Virus record (IMG/VR): IMGVR_UViG_3300021961_000331
Span: 1 to 33,807 of that record
Length of the DNA stretch: 33,807 nucleotides
Origin: a virus
Reading direction: 5' to 3' (one strand)
Shown here: positions 5,440-13,390 of the stretch, piece after piece
Position numbering within the stretch: position 1 is the stretch's first letter
How the letters are laid out: each line of letters starts with the position of its first letter
The notes under the pieces: generated by a model
The model's input: the letters and a program-made list of their open reading frames with translations, nothing else
Database searches by the model: none
What the model was told of the DNA's origin: nothing
Program-made: the position numbers and the translations under genes

Positions 5440-5952
5440 ATGCAATTGGATTTTTTTGGCGACGAAGGCGATTACCTGGCGCAACTGAAAACCAACTGGC
5501 GGGCCACCATCGAAGGCGACGGGGGCCATTGCCCCTGTTGCGGGAAGTGGGGGAAGGTAAGCCCCCAGGGCATGAACGAAACACGCGCCCTGGCCCTCCT
5601 GTGGCTTTCCCGCGCCCCTTCCGATGTTGACGGTTGGGTAAACGTTCCAAAAACTGGCCCGCGCTGGTTGATGCGTGGCAAAACGCACACAACCTTGCAG
5701 CATTGGGGGTTTGTGGAATCAGGCGGCCACGCGGAAGACAACAAAAAATCCGATGGCGCTTGGCGCGTTACGCCCAAAGGCTTGCACTTTATTTGCGGAA
5801 CGATTACTGTTCCACGTAAGGCATATATTTACAACAACGTTGTTGAAGGCTGGTCGGATGAATGCGTTTCGTTCAGGGATTGCTTTGGCCGCCATTTTGA
5901 CTATGCTGAAGTGATGGCCGACAACTTCAACCTGAACGCGATCAAACTATGA
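5440..5952 (+). CDS. Orphan protein with CPCC zinc-binding motif
   Basis: A 170-aa protein. The N-terminal CPCCGKWG (about residues 32-39) is a zinc-knuckle half. The middle (MNETRALALLWLSR, then TTLQHWGFVES and WRVTPKGLHFICG) reads like a winged-helix fold ending in a hairpin, a layout common in small phage DNA-associated proteins. It overlaps the next gene by ATGA. No family name is assigned. Confidence 0.7.
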   Translation: MQLDFFGDEGDYLAQLKTNWRATIEGDGGHCPCCGKWGKVSPQGMNETRALALLWLSRAPSDVDGWVNVPKTGPRWLMRGKTHTTLQHWGFVESGGHAEDNKKSDGAWRVTPKGLHFICGTITVPRKAYIYNNVVEGWSDECVSFRDCFGRHFDYAEVMADNFNLNAIKL

Positions 5953-6179
5953 CTTGCTGCGACTATCAATGCAATGACGGGCCAGGATGCCCCGCACATC
6001 AAACCGCGTGGGTTTGCCCATTCTGCTACGTTAAAGGCTGCCAAACGCCCGAAAACTGCCGTTCCATGGCCATCCGAAACCACACATTGGACGAAGTGGC
6101 CAGCGAATTTGACAAAATGCGAAGCCTGGGCGACACCGCGGCGTCATTTGCCGCGTATGTCAGGAATATGAAACGTTAA
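5949..6179 (+). CDS. Cys-rich terminal gene of rightward operon
   Basis: A 76-aa protein with seven Cys in the first 40 residues (MTCCDYQCNDGPGCPAH, then WVCPFCYVKGCQTPENC) and a helical C-terminus. The pattern suggests metal binding or disulphides. It is coupled to its upstream neighbour by ATGA. Its stop TAA overlaps the stop of the convergent endolysin gene in a shared TTAA. Confidence 0.68.
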   Translation: MTCCDYQCNDGPGCPAHQTAWVCPFCYVKGCQTPENCRSMAIRNHTLDEVASEFDKMRSLGDTAASFAAYVRNMKR

Positions 6180-6613
6180 GCAAACGGGCGCGTTCCGGCC
6201 TTGTCAATAATCAGGGCTTGTTTGCGAGGGCTGGTGTCGTCGCTGTTTGGAATGCTGATATGCGTCCAGCGATCAAATTCACGGATCACCTGGTCAAATG
6301 CAATTCCGCTGGCCATGATCTTTCGCACCACTTCGTCAGGCGTCATCCCTGGCACACGAAAATCGCAAGCGCAACCCGTGCGGTGCTGGCTGCTGTCTTT
6401 GCTGCCCACCGCGTCATTCACTTTTTTTGTTCTTAGGCCGGACGAAATCATAATGGCCTTGCCGTCCAACACCACTTTGACTTGTTCAAGAAAATCAGCC
6501 AGCCTGGTCAAGTTGGCCAATTCGGTGTCGTTGGGGCTGTTGTCCCATCCGTTGCGTTCAGCGGTTTCGGATGCGGTCAATTCTTCCAGGGTGAAATGCG
6601 GCGTCAGGTTCAT
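6176..6613 (-). CDS. M15-family endolysin
   Basis: A 145-aa peptidase of the M15A type (Peptidase_M15_3 style). The N-terminal MNLTPHFTLEELTASETA is typical. Zinc ligands are visible as His77 and Asp84 in SSQHRTGCACDF, plus His118 in RWTHIS. SSGLRTKKVN precedes them. Such enzymes cut peptidoglycan cross-links as L,D- or D,D-peptidases. It is the last gene of the late operon, ATGA-coupled to the holin. There is no signal peptide, which fits a holin-dependent endolysin. Confidence 0.9.
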   Translation of the reverse strand: MNLTPHFTLEELTASETAERNGWDNSPNDTELANLTRLADFLEQVKVVLDGKAIMISSGLRTKKVNDAVGSKDSSQHRTGCACDFRVPGMTPDEVVRKIMASGIAFDQVIREFDRWTHISIPNSDDTSPRKQALIIDKAGTRPFA

Positions 6614-7020
6614 TTTTTGGCTTTCATGTCGGCAAGTTTTTCAACCGTGCGGCCTCCAAAATAGGCCAGGAAAATAATTTGGCCCCATTGGCCCAGGAGA
6701 TTTACGTAACTTTCCTGGGCGTTGTAGCCAAATGCACTCATCATTGTGAACACAAAATAAGCCACAAAAATGGCAATCAACGCCATCGGCCGAATGTTCT
6801 TTGACAACCAGGAATCGGAACCCATGTCGGCTTTCCAACGATCCGACACGTTGTTCATTTCCACTTCAAACAGTTTGGTTTCGTTGGCCATCCTGGCCAG
6901 TTCGCCATCCTGGGCCATTTTGGCCAAATCCAATTGGGCTTTGGCTTTGGCTTCAGGATCGGGAATTAGTTTGTCAATCAACTTACCGCCAACGTTCAGC
7001 AATGCGTCAAGTCCTAACAT
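6610..7020 (-). CDS. Holin (GTA_holin_3TM-like)
   Basis: A 136-aa protein: amphipathic N-terminus, charged helix (PDPEAKAKAQLDLAKMAQ), then hydrophobic segments at about 78-98 (ALIAIFVAYFVFTMM) and 107-123 (LLGQWGQIIFLAYFGG), and a Lys-rich end. Layout and motifs match the holin-of-three-TMs family of gene transfer agents and phages. The adjacent endolysin supports the role of timing membrane permeabilisation. Confidence 0.82.
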   Translation of the reverse strand: MLGLDALLNVGGKLIDKLIPDPEAKAKAQLDLAKMAQDGELARMANETKLFEVEMNNVSDRWKADMGSDSWLSKNIRPMALIAIFVAYFVFTMMSAFGYNAQESYVNLLGQWGQIIFLAYFGGRTVEKLADMKAKK

Positions 7021-7023
7021 TAA

Positions 7024-7479
7024 TTACCCCTTCAAATAAAAACTAAGATTGGCATGACGGGGGTACTGCACAACGCGTTCCCCTTCAGGACATTTGTATT
7101 TAATGGTCGCCAGCAAAGTTGCGTTGCCGCTGGCAATTTTTTCTTTTCTCACCATTGTGAGTTGGTATGTAAACGTGTCAATTTCCGGCCCCGCTGGCCC
7201 GCTAAACTTGCTGGCGGTGGTGGTTGCCTCATGCACCATACCCGCCGCATCACGAATGCTTGGCGTAAAACTTTCAACGGAACAATCATCGCGTTTTTTA
7301 ATTCGGGCAACCGTTACGTTGATGGGTTTGCTTTCCTCCGCAACAATTTTAAAATGTTCGGGCGCCCATTCCAATATGGCTTTATCAAACCATCCAAATT
7401 TATCGGCAAGTGTATAACCGCCACCAAGCGCGGCAACACTTGCGGCAACTGCACTAATTGTTTTTGCAACGTCAATCAT
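7024..7479 (-). CDS. Membrane-anchored lysis-cassette protein, unknown
   Basis: A 151-aa protein with a hydrophobic N-terminus (residues 5-25, ISAVAASVAALGGGYTLADK) and a beta-rich remainder containing two Cys. It lies between two small membrane proteins in the lysis region and is ATGA-coupled upstream. A spanin-like or periplasmic role is possible, but neither a coiled coil nor a lipobox is present. Confidence 0.65.
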   Translation of the reverse strand: MIDVAKTISAVAASVAALGGGYTLADKFGWFDKAILEWAPEHFKIVAEESKPINVTVARIKKRDDCSVESFTPSIRDAAGMVHEATTTASKFSGPAGPEIDTFTYQLTMVRKEKIASGNATLLATIKYKCPEGERVVQYPRHANLSFYLKG

Positions 7480-7718
7480 TTGTGAAAATAACTAGACATA
7501 TACCCAACTGCGCTGGATGCAGCCGACACTAGGGCCATGCCAACCCAAAAGCCACCACGGCCCTGGTTGGCCAGCGCGACCAGTTTTTCCAACTGGCTTT
7601 CCATTTTGTCCATCTTGGTTTCCATTTGGTCAAACCGGCGTTCATAGTCCTGAACCTTTTGCCAAAGGACGCCGTATTTCACGGGGTCAATTTCTGCTTG
7701 TGCCATTTCGTCGTTCAC
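7476..7718 (-). CDS. Coiled-coil membrane protein, lysis region
   Basis: An 80-aa protein with a coiled coil at residues 20-50 (ERRFDQMETKMDKMESQLEK) and one C-terminal membrane span (about 56-75). It starts at GTG 7718, which overlaps the upstream stop as GTGA; an ATG at 7706 is an alternative. Similar small coiled-coil/TM proteins occur beside holins and may be second holins or haemolysin-XhlA-like proteins. Confidence 0.68.
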   Translation of the reverse strand: MNDEMAQAEIDPVKYGVLWQKVQDYERRFDQMETKMDKMESQLEKLVALANQGRGGFWVGMALVSAASSAVGYMSSYFHK

Positions 7719-10360
7719 TTTTTAACCAAATCTTGAATAGGGACAAAACGCGATTGCGTATTTTCAAATGCTTTTTGTTCGGCCTGGGCTTGGGCCTTGG
7801 CTCTTTTACCGGCAAAACGTTGGCTCATTAGTTCATTTGCACCCAATGCAGCCGCACCGCCAGCGGTTCCAAGAGTAATGCCGCCAGTTCCAACTTCAGC
7901 AATGCCACCGGCCGTTAAGGCTGCGCCTTTTGAAATTACTTGTTCGGCAATTTTGGAACCCAACTTTTGTTCCACGTTGATTTTTTGAACCGCTGCGCCT
8001 TTGTAACCGGTATCGGTAGCCAAGATGTGAACGGCATTGTGGTAATCACGTAGATTGGCCATTTCGTCAGGCGTGAACAAACGGTTCATCACCTCACGGT
8101 TGTCGTTCATGTATTTGGTAATTTGGCGCGGTGTCTTTTGTTCCGCAACGCGGTTAGCAAACTGCGCTTTGATTTCTGACAGCGCGGCGCCAGCCTGGGG
8201 TTGCAATTGCGGCGGCACATTTCGCAAAGTGTCAATAACGTGGGTGAATTGTTCCACCGGCATATTGGCGATGTTTTGCGCGATCTTTTCAATGTCAACT
8301 TTGCGATTTATGCCTTTTGGCCCTTCGGCGTCCAAAATGTTGGCAATGCCGTTCGGATTATCCAAAGTGTTTTTGCGAAGGGTCACCAAGTCGCGGGCTT
8401 CTTTGTAAAGCGGCGAATTGGTATCCAAATTGGCCAACACGTCTTCATCAACAGCATTTTTCAATTCTCTGTGAAGGTTGGCATTCTTGCGATCATAATT
8501 TTCGTTCAAGAATTTGCGGAAGTTTTCGGCCGTCTTGGCATTGGTTGGCAATAGGTTGCCATCCTTGTCAATCATGCCCAATTGCTTCATTCGCGCTTCG
8601 GCGATCTTGGCCAAACCAATTGTTTCGGTATTGGCCAAAGTCAAAGATTCGTCAGCCAAAACTTTTTTGATGTTGCTGGCTTCTACCGGAACGGTTTGCG
8701 CGATGGCGTCGCGGTCTGCGTAGATTTTGCGCGTGGCGTCGTCGAAGTATGTTTCCAGGTCTTGCAACGGCTTCAGAATAGTGTTGCCGCGTTTGTAAAC
8801 GGTGCTTTCGTCTAGGCCAACCGTGCCGCCGGTGTTCTTGACTTGACGTTCGGCAAAATCTGCCAGGCGTTTTTGTTCATCAGCAAACCGTTCTTTCAGG
8901 AAATTGCCTGGCGCGGTATCGGTGTTTGACGTGGCGTAATTGGTGGCGCGTTCTTTGCCTTTGCCTTCGATGGCAGCCAGGTCGGCGACATGATCCGAAC
9001 CCAACACGCGGTTCAACGTTTGGGCGCGGGAATATTGCTCATCCAATGGCAAACCGCTTTCAGCATATTTGACTTCCGTAAATGGCGCGTCCGGCGTAGT
9101 CGGCTTGCTGGTTCCAAGTGGCGACGCGGCGGGTTGTGCTGGCGCTGGTTGACCTGGCGCGGCTGGCTGCGTTGCCGCCTGGCGTTCGGCCTGATAACGC
9201 TGATCCAATTCGTCCACGTTGCGTTTCAGTTCCACGCCAGGCACTTCGGGCGTGACGCCAGGAATAGGCGCTGGCGCTGGTTTTGGCTTGACATTGGTAG
9301 TGCCAGGTGCGACGGCTTCAACAACGCCACCAACAACGCGTTGGACGGGTTCAGGCGTCACGGCTTTAACTGCCTGGCCAACGTAACCGGCTTCGCGCCC
9401 AATGGCTTGGCCAACTTTCGATTTGGCAGCCGATTTCACGGCGCCAGGCACGGCCAACGTGGCCGTTTGCATCATGTTTTCAACGTCGGCCTTGGGTACA
9501 CCGGTTTGCTTGGAAATCCAATCTGCGCCTTTTTCCATGTTGGCGCCAATGAAGTTCATCAATTGCTGGCTGGCTTCGCCTTTGTATTCCGGCGTTTCGG
9601 ACACGCCAAAGGCTTTGCCAAATGGTTTGTCAACAGCGGAAACAACTTGCTGTTGCGTTGCCGATGCCTGTTCAGGCGTTTGACCAGCAACACGGGCGCC
9701 AGCATAGGTGACAGCGCCAGCAACGCCAGGAATGACGCCGCCTAAAGTTGTATCTGCCAGGCTTGCGGCTGCGCGGCCTTGGCCACGTAGGAATTGACCA
9801 ACCTTGCCAACAACACCGCGGGGTTTTTCAACTTCGCCAGGCTTTGTTGTAAATGCTTCCTGAACCGCGCTGTTAATGTTTTGCGGGTTGAAATCGGCAA
9901 ACCCTTGTGGGGTTTCCGTGCCGGTGACTTGACCAGGCATTAACACCGCATGAACGGGGTCTTTTTTGCCAAGCGGCCGATGAATGCCAAAACGATTCAA
10001 GAATTCTTCGGGAACCTTGGATGATATGTCCACGGCTTCGGTGTGGAATGCGGGCTGCCCTGGGGCGCTGGCGGGGTCTATGGGCGAATAAATGCCAGGC
10101 TTTCCGGCCTTGCTTTGTTCAAACAATTTTTGCTGTTCGGCGCGGGTTCGAACGCCGCTGGTAATTGGCATATCCGTGCCAAATTCTTGCTTATAAGCCG
10201 CCTGGGCTTTTTGCAAATTGGAAAGCAATGCGGGGTTTAGCCCTTCCAAATTTACTTGGCTTGGCTGGCTTGATTGGCTTGGCTGCGGTGCGGCTTTTGG
10301 TTTGCGTCCAAACGCTTGCCCCACCGCATTATCAATGTCGGCAAGGTTTAAGGTTTCCAT
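7715..10360 (-). CDS. Large DNA-ejection protein with M15-like N-terminus
   Basis: An 881-aa protein, last and largest of three ejection candidates. Residues 45-145 resemble a D-Ala-D-Ala carboxypeptidase-like fold: ITSGVRTRAEQQKLF (67-80), FHTEAVDIS with His106 and Asp111, and DPVHAVL with His137. The His-Asp spacing is 5 instead of the usual 7, so activity is uncertain. A long Pro/Ala-rich region (about 350-440) is followed by helical sequence and a C-terminal Gly/Ala hydrophobic stretch (about 810-850). The architecture fits an injected virion protein that cuts cell wall and helps form the DNA channel, as T7 gp16 and P22 gp16 do. Confidence 0.75.
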   Translation of the reverse strand: METLNLADIDNAVGQAFGRKPKAAPQPSQSSQPSQVNLEGLNPALLSNLQKAQAAYKQEFGTDMPITSGVRTRAEQQKLFEQSKAGKPGIYSPIDPASAPGQPAFHTEAVDISSKVPEEFLNRFGIHRPLGKKDPVHAVLMPGQVTGTETPQGFADFNPQNINSAVQEAFTTKPGEVEKPRGVVGKVGQFLRGQGRAAASLADTTLGGVIPGVAGAVTYAGARVAGQTPEQASATQQQVVSAVDKPFGKAFGVSETPEYKGEASQQLMNFIGANMEKGADWISKQTGVPKADVENMMQTATLAVPGAVKSAAKSKVGQAIGREAGYVGQAVKAVTPEPVQRVVGGVVEAVAPGTTNVKPKPAPAPIPGVTPEVPGVELKRNVDELDQRYQAERQAATQPAAPGQPAPAQPAASPLGTSKPTTPDAPFTEVKYAESGLPLDEQYSRAQTLNRVLGSDHVADLAAIEGKGKERATNYATSNTDTAPGNFLKERFADEQKRLADFAERQVKNTGGTVGLDESTVYKRGNTILKPLQDLETYFDDATRKIYADRDAIAQTVPVEASNIKKVLADESLTLANTETIGLAKIAEARMKQLGMIDKDGNLLPTNAKTAENFRKFLNENYDRKNANLHRELKNAVDEDVLANLDTNSPLYKEARDLVTLRKNTLDNPNGIANILDAEGPKGINRKVDIEKIAQNIANMPVEQFTHVIDTLRNVPPQLQPQAGAALSEIKAQFANRVAEQKTPRQITKYMNDNREVMNRLFTPDEMANLRDYHNAVHILATDTGYKGAAVQKINVEQKLGSKIAEQVISKGAALTAGGIAEVGTGGITLGTAGGAAALGANELMSQRFAGKRAKAQAQAEQKAFENTQSRFVPIQDLVKK

Positions 10361-12000
10361 TATTTGCCCCCGATCAATTTTTGCATTTGTCCAATTTTAT
10401 TGACCAGGCTTTGGTAACCAGCGGAATTTGCACCACCCGCTTGGTTTACCACTTCCTTAATGGCTTCATTGTCTTTGCTTCGAATTGCATCATACAAACG
10501 AATTGCATTGATGCCATCGTTGCCAAGTGTTTGCGACCAACGTTGCTGAAATTCTGATGCTGCAAAAGGATTTTTTGTGCGGTTGAAATTATTTTCAACG
10601 CCCTGGGCAAATAATTCCGTACCGGTTGAAAGGGCGCGGTTTACACGGGCAGTTTGCTTGATGGCTGCGGGTGTCCATTCGGTTGTACCGGACATTTGGC
10701 CAGCAATTGCGCGGCCAGCGTCCGTACTTGCCAAACCAGTACCGGCCGATAAGGCTTGCGTTTGCAGCGCCATGTAATGGCCTAGTTGCTGAAGGTTGGT
10801 TGCATTGTCACCACCAATGCCAAGGCCATTCAAACCAGCATAACCACCAGTTAAGTTTGCAAGTGTGCCGGAACCTTTACCGGAAATTACATCATCGGCC
10901 AACTTTATGATTTGGTTGCTGTTGAATTGCTGCACCGGCACTTGTTGGGCCATTGCACGGGTATCCAAACGCAATTTTGTTGCGGCTTCCAATGTGGCGG
11001 CATTTTCGCCCGCTGGCATCCGCACGGGCGCGTTTGCTGGCATTACTGGCTGCGCTGTAACGGCCGGACGCGGCATTGGGCCGCCAACAACGGGGCCACC
11101 AGGCGCTTGAATGTTATTTTGCGGCTGTACGCTTCCACCCATAATTCCGGTGGGCATTTGATTGGCAGCCGCCCCGCCTGGTTGCATTGCTGGATTTGCG
11201 CCACCTGGAATGGTTACCTCGCCCAACAATTCGCCATTTGGGCCATAAGCCAAAGCGGTTGGAATGTTGTTCATGTCAACGCGGCCGGTTGGCACATAAC
11301 GCGCACCTGGGGCAAGTTGGTTCGTTACCAAAGGTGCTTGGCCAACCTGAATACTTGGCGCTTGACCAGCCACGGACGGACGGGTAACGGTTGGCAAAAT
11401 TTGTGCGCCGGTGTTTACCGTGCCAGGCTGTGGATTGAATTGAGATTCTTGCGACGCAACCGGCATCAACGTTTGTGCGCCCGAAATCGCCAATTGCGAA
11501 AAATTGGTGTTTTCCGGCATCTTGTTCCAAATCGTTTTATACGAATCGGCAAGGCGCCCAAGGTCTTTGTTGTCGGGGTTGGTGGCCACTAGATCGTCCA
11601 ACGCCTTTAAATAAGTGTTTCTGTCGTTGACACCGGCTTTGCCCAAGATGTTGAACGTTTGGCCGACCAATGCTTTTTGGTCTTGCGTCAAACCCATTTT
11701 TGCTTTGTTGGCTGCCGTTTGGGCCGTGCTTAAATCAGACACGTTTTTCATCACATCGCGGCCAGTAAGTGGCGCAATTTTTGGAATTGCCGCATTGACT
11801 TTGCTCATGTCAATGTTGCCATCGGTTTGGAAATTTTCAGGATTGGAAAAAAAGTCCTGAAGCCCAACGCGTTCGGTATTTGCTTGTTTTTCTTTTTGCA
11901 AAGCAATACCCCCGCGGCCAATGTTAATCATGTCCGACAGCGAAATTGGTTGCGGCGCTTTAATTTGGGCGCCAATTGGTTCAACGTTGAAAGTAGCCAT
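10360..12000 (-). CDS. DNA-ejection / internal virion protein
   Basis: A 546-aa protein with a helical N-terminus (DMINIGRGGIALQKEKQANT), a long Pro/Gly/Ala/Gln-rich middle (about 190-350) and a helical C-terminus (SEFQQRWSQTLGNDGINAIR). There is no membrane span. Its position between the gp7-like and the large M15-bearing protein fits the middle (gp20-like) component of a three-protein ejectosome. Its stop and the next start share an A (TAATG). Confidence 0.7.
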   Translation of the reverse strand: MATFNVEPIGAQIKAPQPISLSDMINIGRGGIALQKEKQANTERVGLQDFFSNPENFQTDGNIDMSKVNAAIPKIAPLTGRDVMKNVSDLSTAQTAANKAKMGLTQDQKALVGQTFNILGKAGVNDRNTYLKALDDLVATNPDNKDLGRLADSYKTIWNKMPENTNFSQLAISGAQTLMPVASQESQFNPQPGTVNTGAQILPTVTRPSVAGQAPSIQVGQAPLVTNQLAPGARYVPTGRVDMNNIPTALAYGPNGELLGEVTIPGGANPAMQPGGAAANQMPTGIMGGSVQPQNNIQAPGGPVVGGPMPRPAVTAQPVMPANAPVRMPAGENAATLEAATKLRLDTRAMAQQVPVQQFNSNQIIKLADDVISGKGSGTLANLTGGYAGLNGLGIGGDNATNLQQLGHYMALQTQALSAGTGLASTDAGRAIAGQMSGTTEWTPAAIKQTARVNRALSTGTELFAQGVENNFNRTKNPFAASEFQQRWSQTLGNDGINAIRLYDAIRSKDNEAIKEVVNQAGGANSAGYQSLVNKIGQMQKLIGGK

Positions 12001-12010
12001 GTTTTTCCCC

Positions 12011-12643
12011 TTAACCTAAAAGCGCGTACATCATGGCAGCGTTGCCAACACCTTGCATTGCACCCGAATAGGCATTTGCCGAACCAACTTGGCCACCGGC
12101 AATTGCATTTGCGCCACCAACGGCCAACTGGCCCAAATTGGTTGCCGTGTTTTGGCCAATCTGATTGGATTGATTTTGTGCGTTTTGACCAATACCGGCC
12201 ACACCGGCCAAGGTGTTGTAAATGTCACGGCGCTGCGCCATGTATTGCGGAAGGGCGGTTCCCATTGTGTAGTCAATGGCAAACTTTTGGCCAGCGCGTT
12301 GAACGTTTGATCCACCGCCACCAACATTCATGCCTTGCATGGCCCCGCCAGTTCCTTGCTCGACAGCAAATTGGTAACCAGGCATATTTCGAATATCCTC
12401 AGCGGTCACCGGCTTGGTCAGGCTTGGCAGTAATTCATTGATTCGGTTCAGCGCACCATATCCGGCTTCCCGATACGGTTTGTTTTGCTCGTTCAGAATG
12501 TCGAACATTTCGCGCTGTTGCTGCGACGCTTCACGCGTTCCTTGCAATTGCGTGTTTGCGGCGCTTTTTGCGCCCTGGGAACCCAGGTAACCGCCTACTA
12601 GGCTTGTTCCACCAACAATTAACGCGGCAGTTATGAATGACAT
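12011..12643 (-). CDS. Gp7-like DNA-ejection protein
   Basis: A 210-aa protein. N-terminal hydrophobic Gly/Ala segment (ITAALIVGGTSLVGGYLGSQ), then a helical Gln-rich region (TREASQQQREMFDILNEQNK), PYREAGYGALNRI, and a Gly/Ala/Asn-rich C-terminus. This closely resembles the small injection protein of P22-like podoviruses. A Gly-rich hydrophobic N-terminus is expected for a membrane-inserting pore protein. Confidence 0.78.
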   Translation of the reverse strand: MSFITAALIVGGTSLVGGYLGSQGAKSAANTQLQGTREASQQQREMFDILNEQNKPYREAGYGALNRINELLPSLTKPVTAEDIRNMPGYQFAVEQGTGGAMQGMNVGGGGSNVQRAGQKFAIDYTMGTALPQYMAQRRDIYNTLAGVAGIGQNAQNQSNQIGQNTATNLGQLAVGGANAIAGGQVGSANAYSGAMQGVGNAAMMYALLG

Positions 12644-12644
12644 T

Positions 12645-13109
12645 TTATTTCCCTTCCAATTTTTGCATTTCGCAAATGATTTGCTTTAGTTTGTTGCCTG
12701 GGCCAAACATGGCGGCTTCATCGGCTTCTACTAATTCTTCCTCGATCTTTTCAATGTCCGTTTCGTCAGTCTTATGAAACGTTATTCCGACCGAATCCAT
12801 AGTCGCCAAAGTCACGCGTTTTGTTCCAGGTTGGCACTCAACAACATCACCAGCCTGAAGTTTTTTCATGCCTTTTTCCGTCCAGGCAATTATCTCGCCT
12901 TTGGCGCATAAAAAGAAGTGGGGATGCTTGTGAACCTTGCCCACAATCAGCGTTCCAGCCGGACGAAATAAGCGGCGGCAATACATACCAGGCACAAAAT
13001 AATGTTCAGTCACCAAACCTTCGGCTTGCGGATGCTTAACCATTTCGGCTTGCAGCCGTTCGATTTGCTCTCGCGTTGGCGCCTCGTTGATAAGTTCAAT
13101 GTCTTTCAA
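12645..13109 (-). CDS. Cupin-fold virion-module protein
   Basis: A 154-aa protein with cupin motifs: PAGTLIVGKVHKHPHFFLCA (about residues 51-70, His-rich) and LQAGDVVECQPGTKRV (about 84-99), then an acidic/Lys C-terminal helix. The metal pattern is incomplete, so catalysis is doubtful. It starts at TTG (13107-13109), which overlaps the upstream TGA, with GGGGGT as SD. Small cupin-like proteins occur between tail and ejection genes of podoviruses; role unknown. Confidence 0.7.
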   Translation of the reverse strand: MKDIELINEAPTREQIERLQAEMVKHPQAEGLVTEHYFVPGMYCRRLFRPAGTLIVGKVHKHPHFFLCAKGEIIAWTEKGMKKLQAGDVVECQPGTKRVTLATMDSVGITFHKTDETDIEKIEEELVEADEAAMFGPGNKLKQIICEMQKLEGK

Positions 13110-13390
13110 AATGTACCCCCGCCAATGCCGTTCAAGGCTGTCAAATCGGTAAATTTACCCGCGGCCGGTGTTGTCAGGCCAATGGTGGAACCGTTAATTA
13201 CCGCGTTGTCAATTGACACGTTGGTAATCGTGCCGCCGTTGACAATGATGTAAGCAAAGGTCGCCGACGCAACATCGGGGTTTTGCAGCCAAATGATCCA
13301 CTCACGCGCTGGCCGTCCGGTTGTCGGATCAAGGAACGCCGATTGCGGGAATCGAATGTTTGTGGATGATGTTGGATTTGGGGCGACCAT
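13106..13390 (-). CDS. Small fibre-like virion protein
   Basis: A 94-aa protein (ATG at 13390; TGATG junction with the gp10-like gene). The first half is NPTSSTNIRFPQSAFLDP and a Trp-rich REWIIWLQNP. The second half is a fibre-style repeat, GTITNVSIDNAVINGSTIG and then AAGKFTDLTALNGIGGGTF. The last residues (GGGTF) are the same as those of the 710-aa fibre at 19429. It stands where P22 has its needle gene 26, but is much shorter. Confidence 0.65.
   Translation of the reverse strand: MVAPNPTSSTNIRFPQSAFLDPTTGRPAREWIIWLQNPDVASATFAYIIVNGGTITNVSIDNAVINGSTIGLTTPAAGKFTDLTALNGIGGGTF

Noticed and set aside
8990-9745. Long plus-strand frame inside the 881-aa ejection gene
   Set aside because: Shadow of the GC-biased codons of the true minus-strand gene; Arg/Trp-rich with no start signal.
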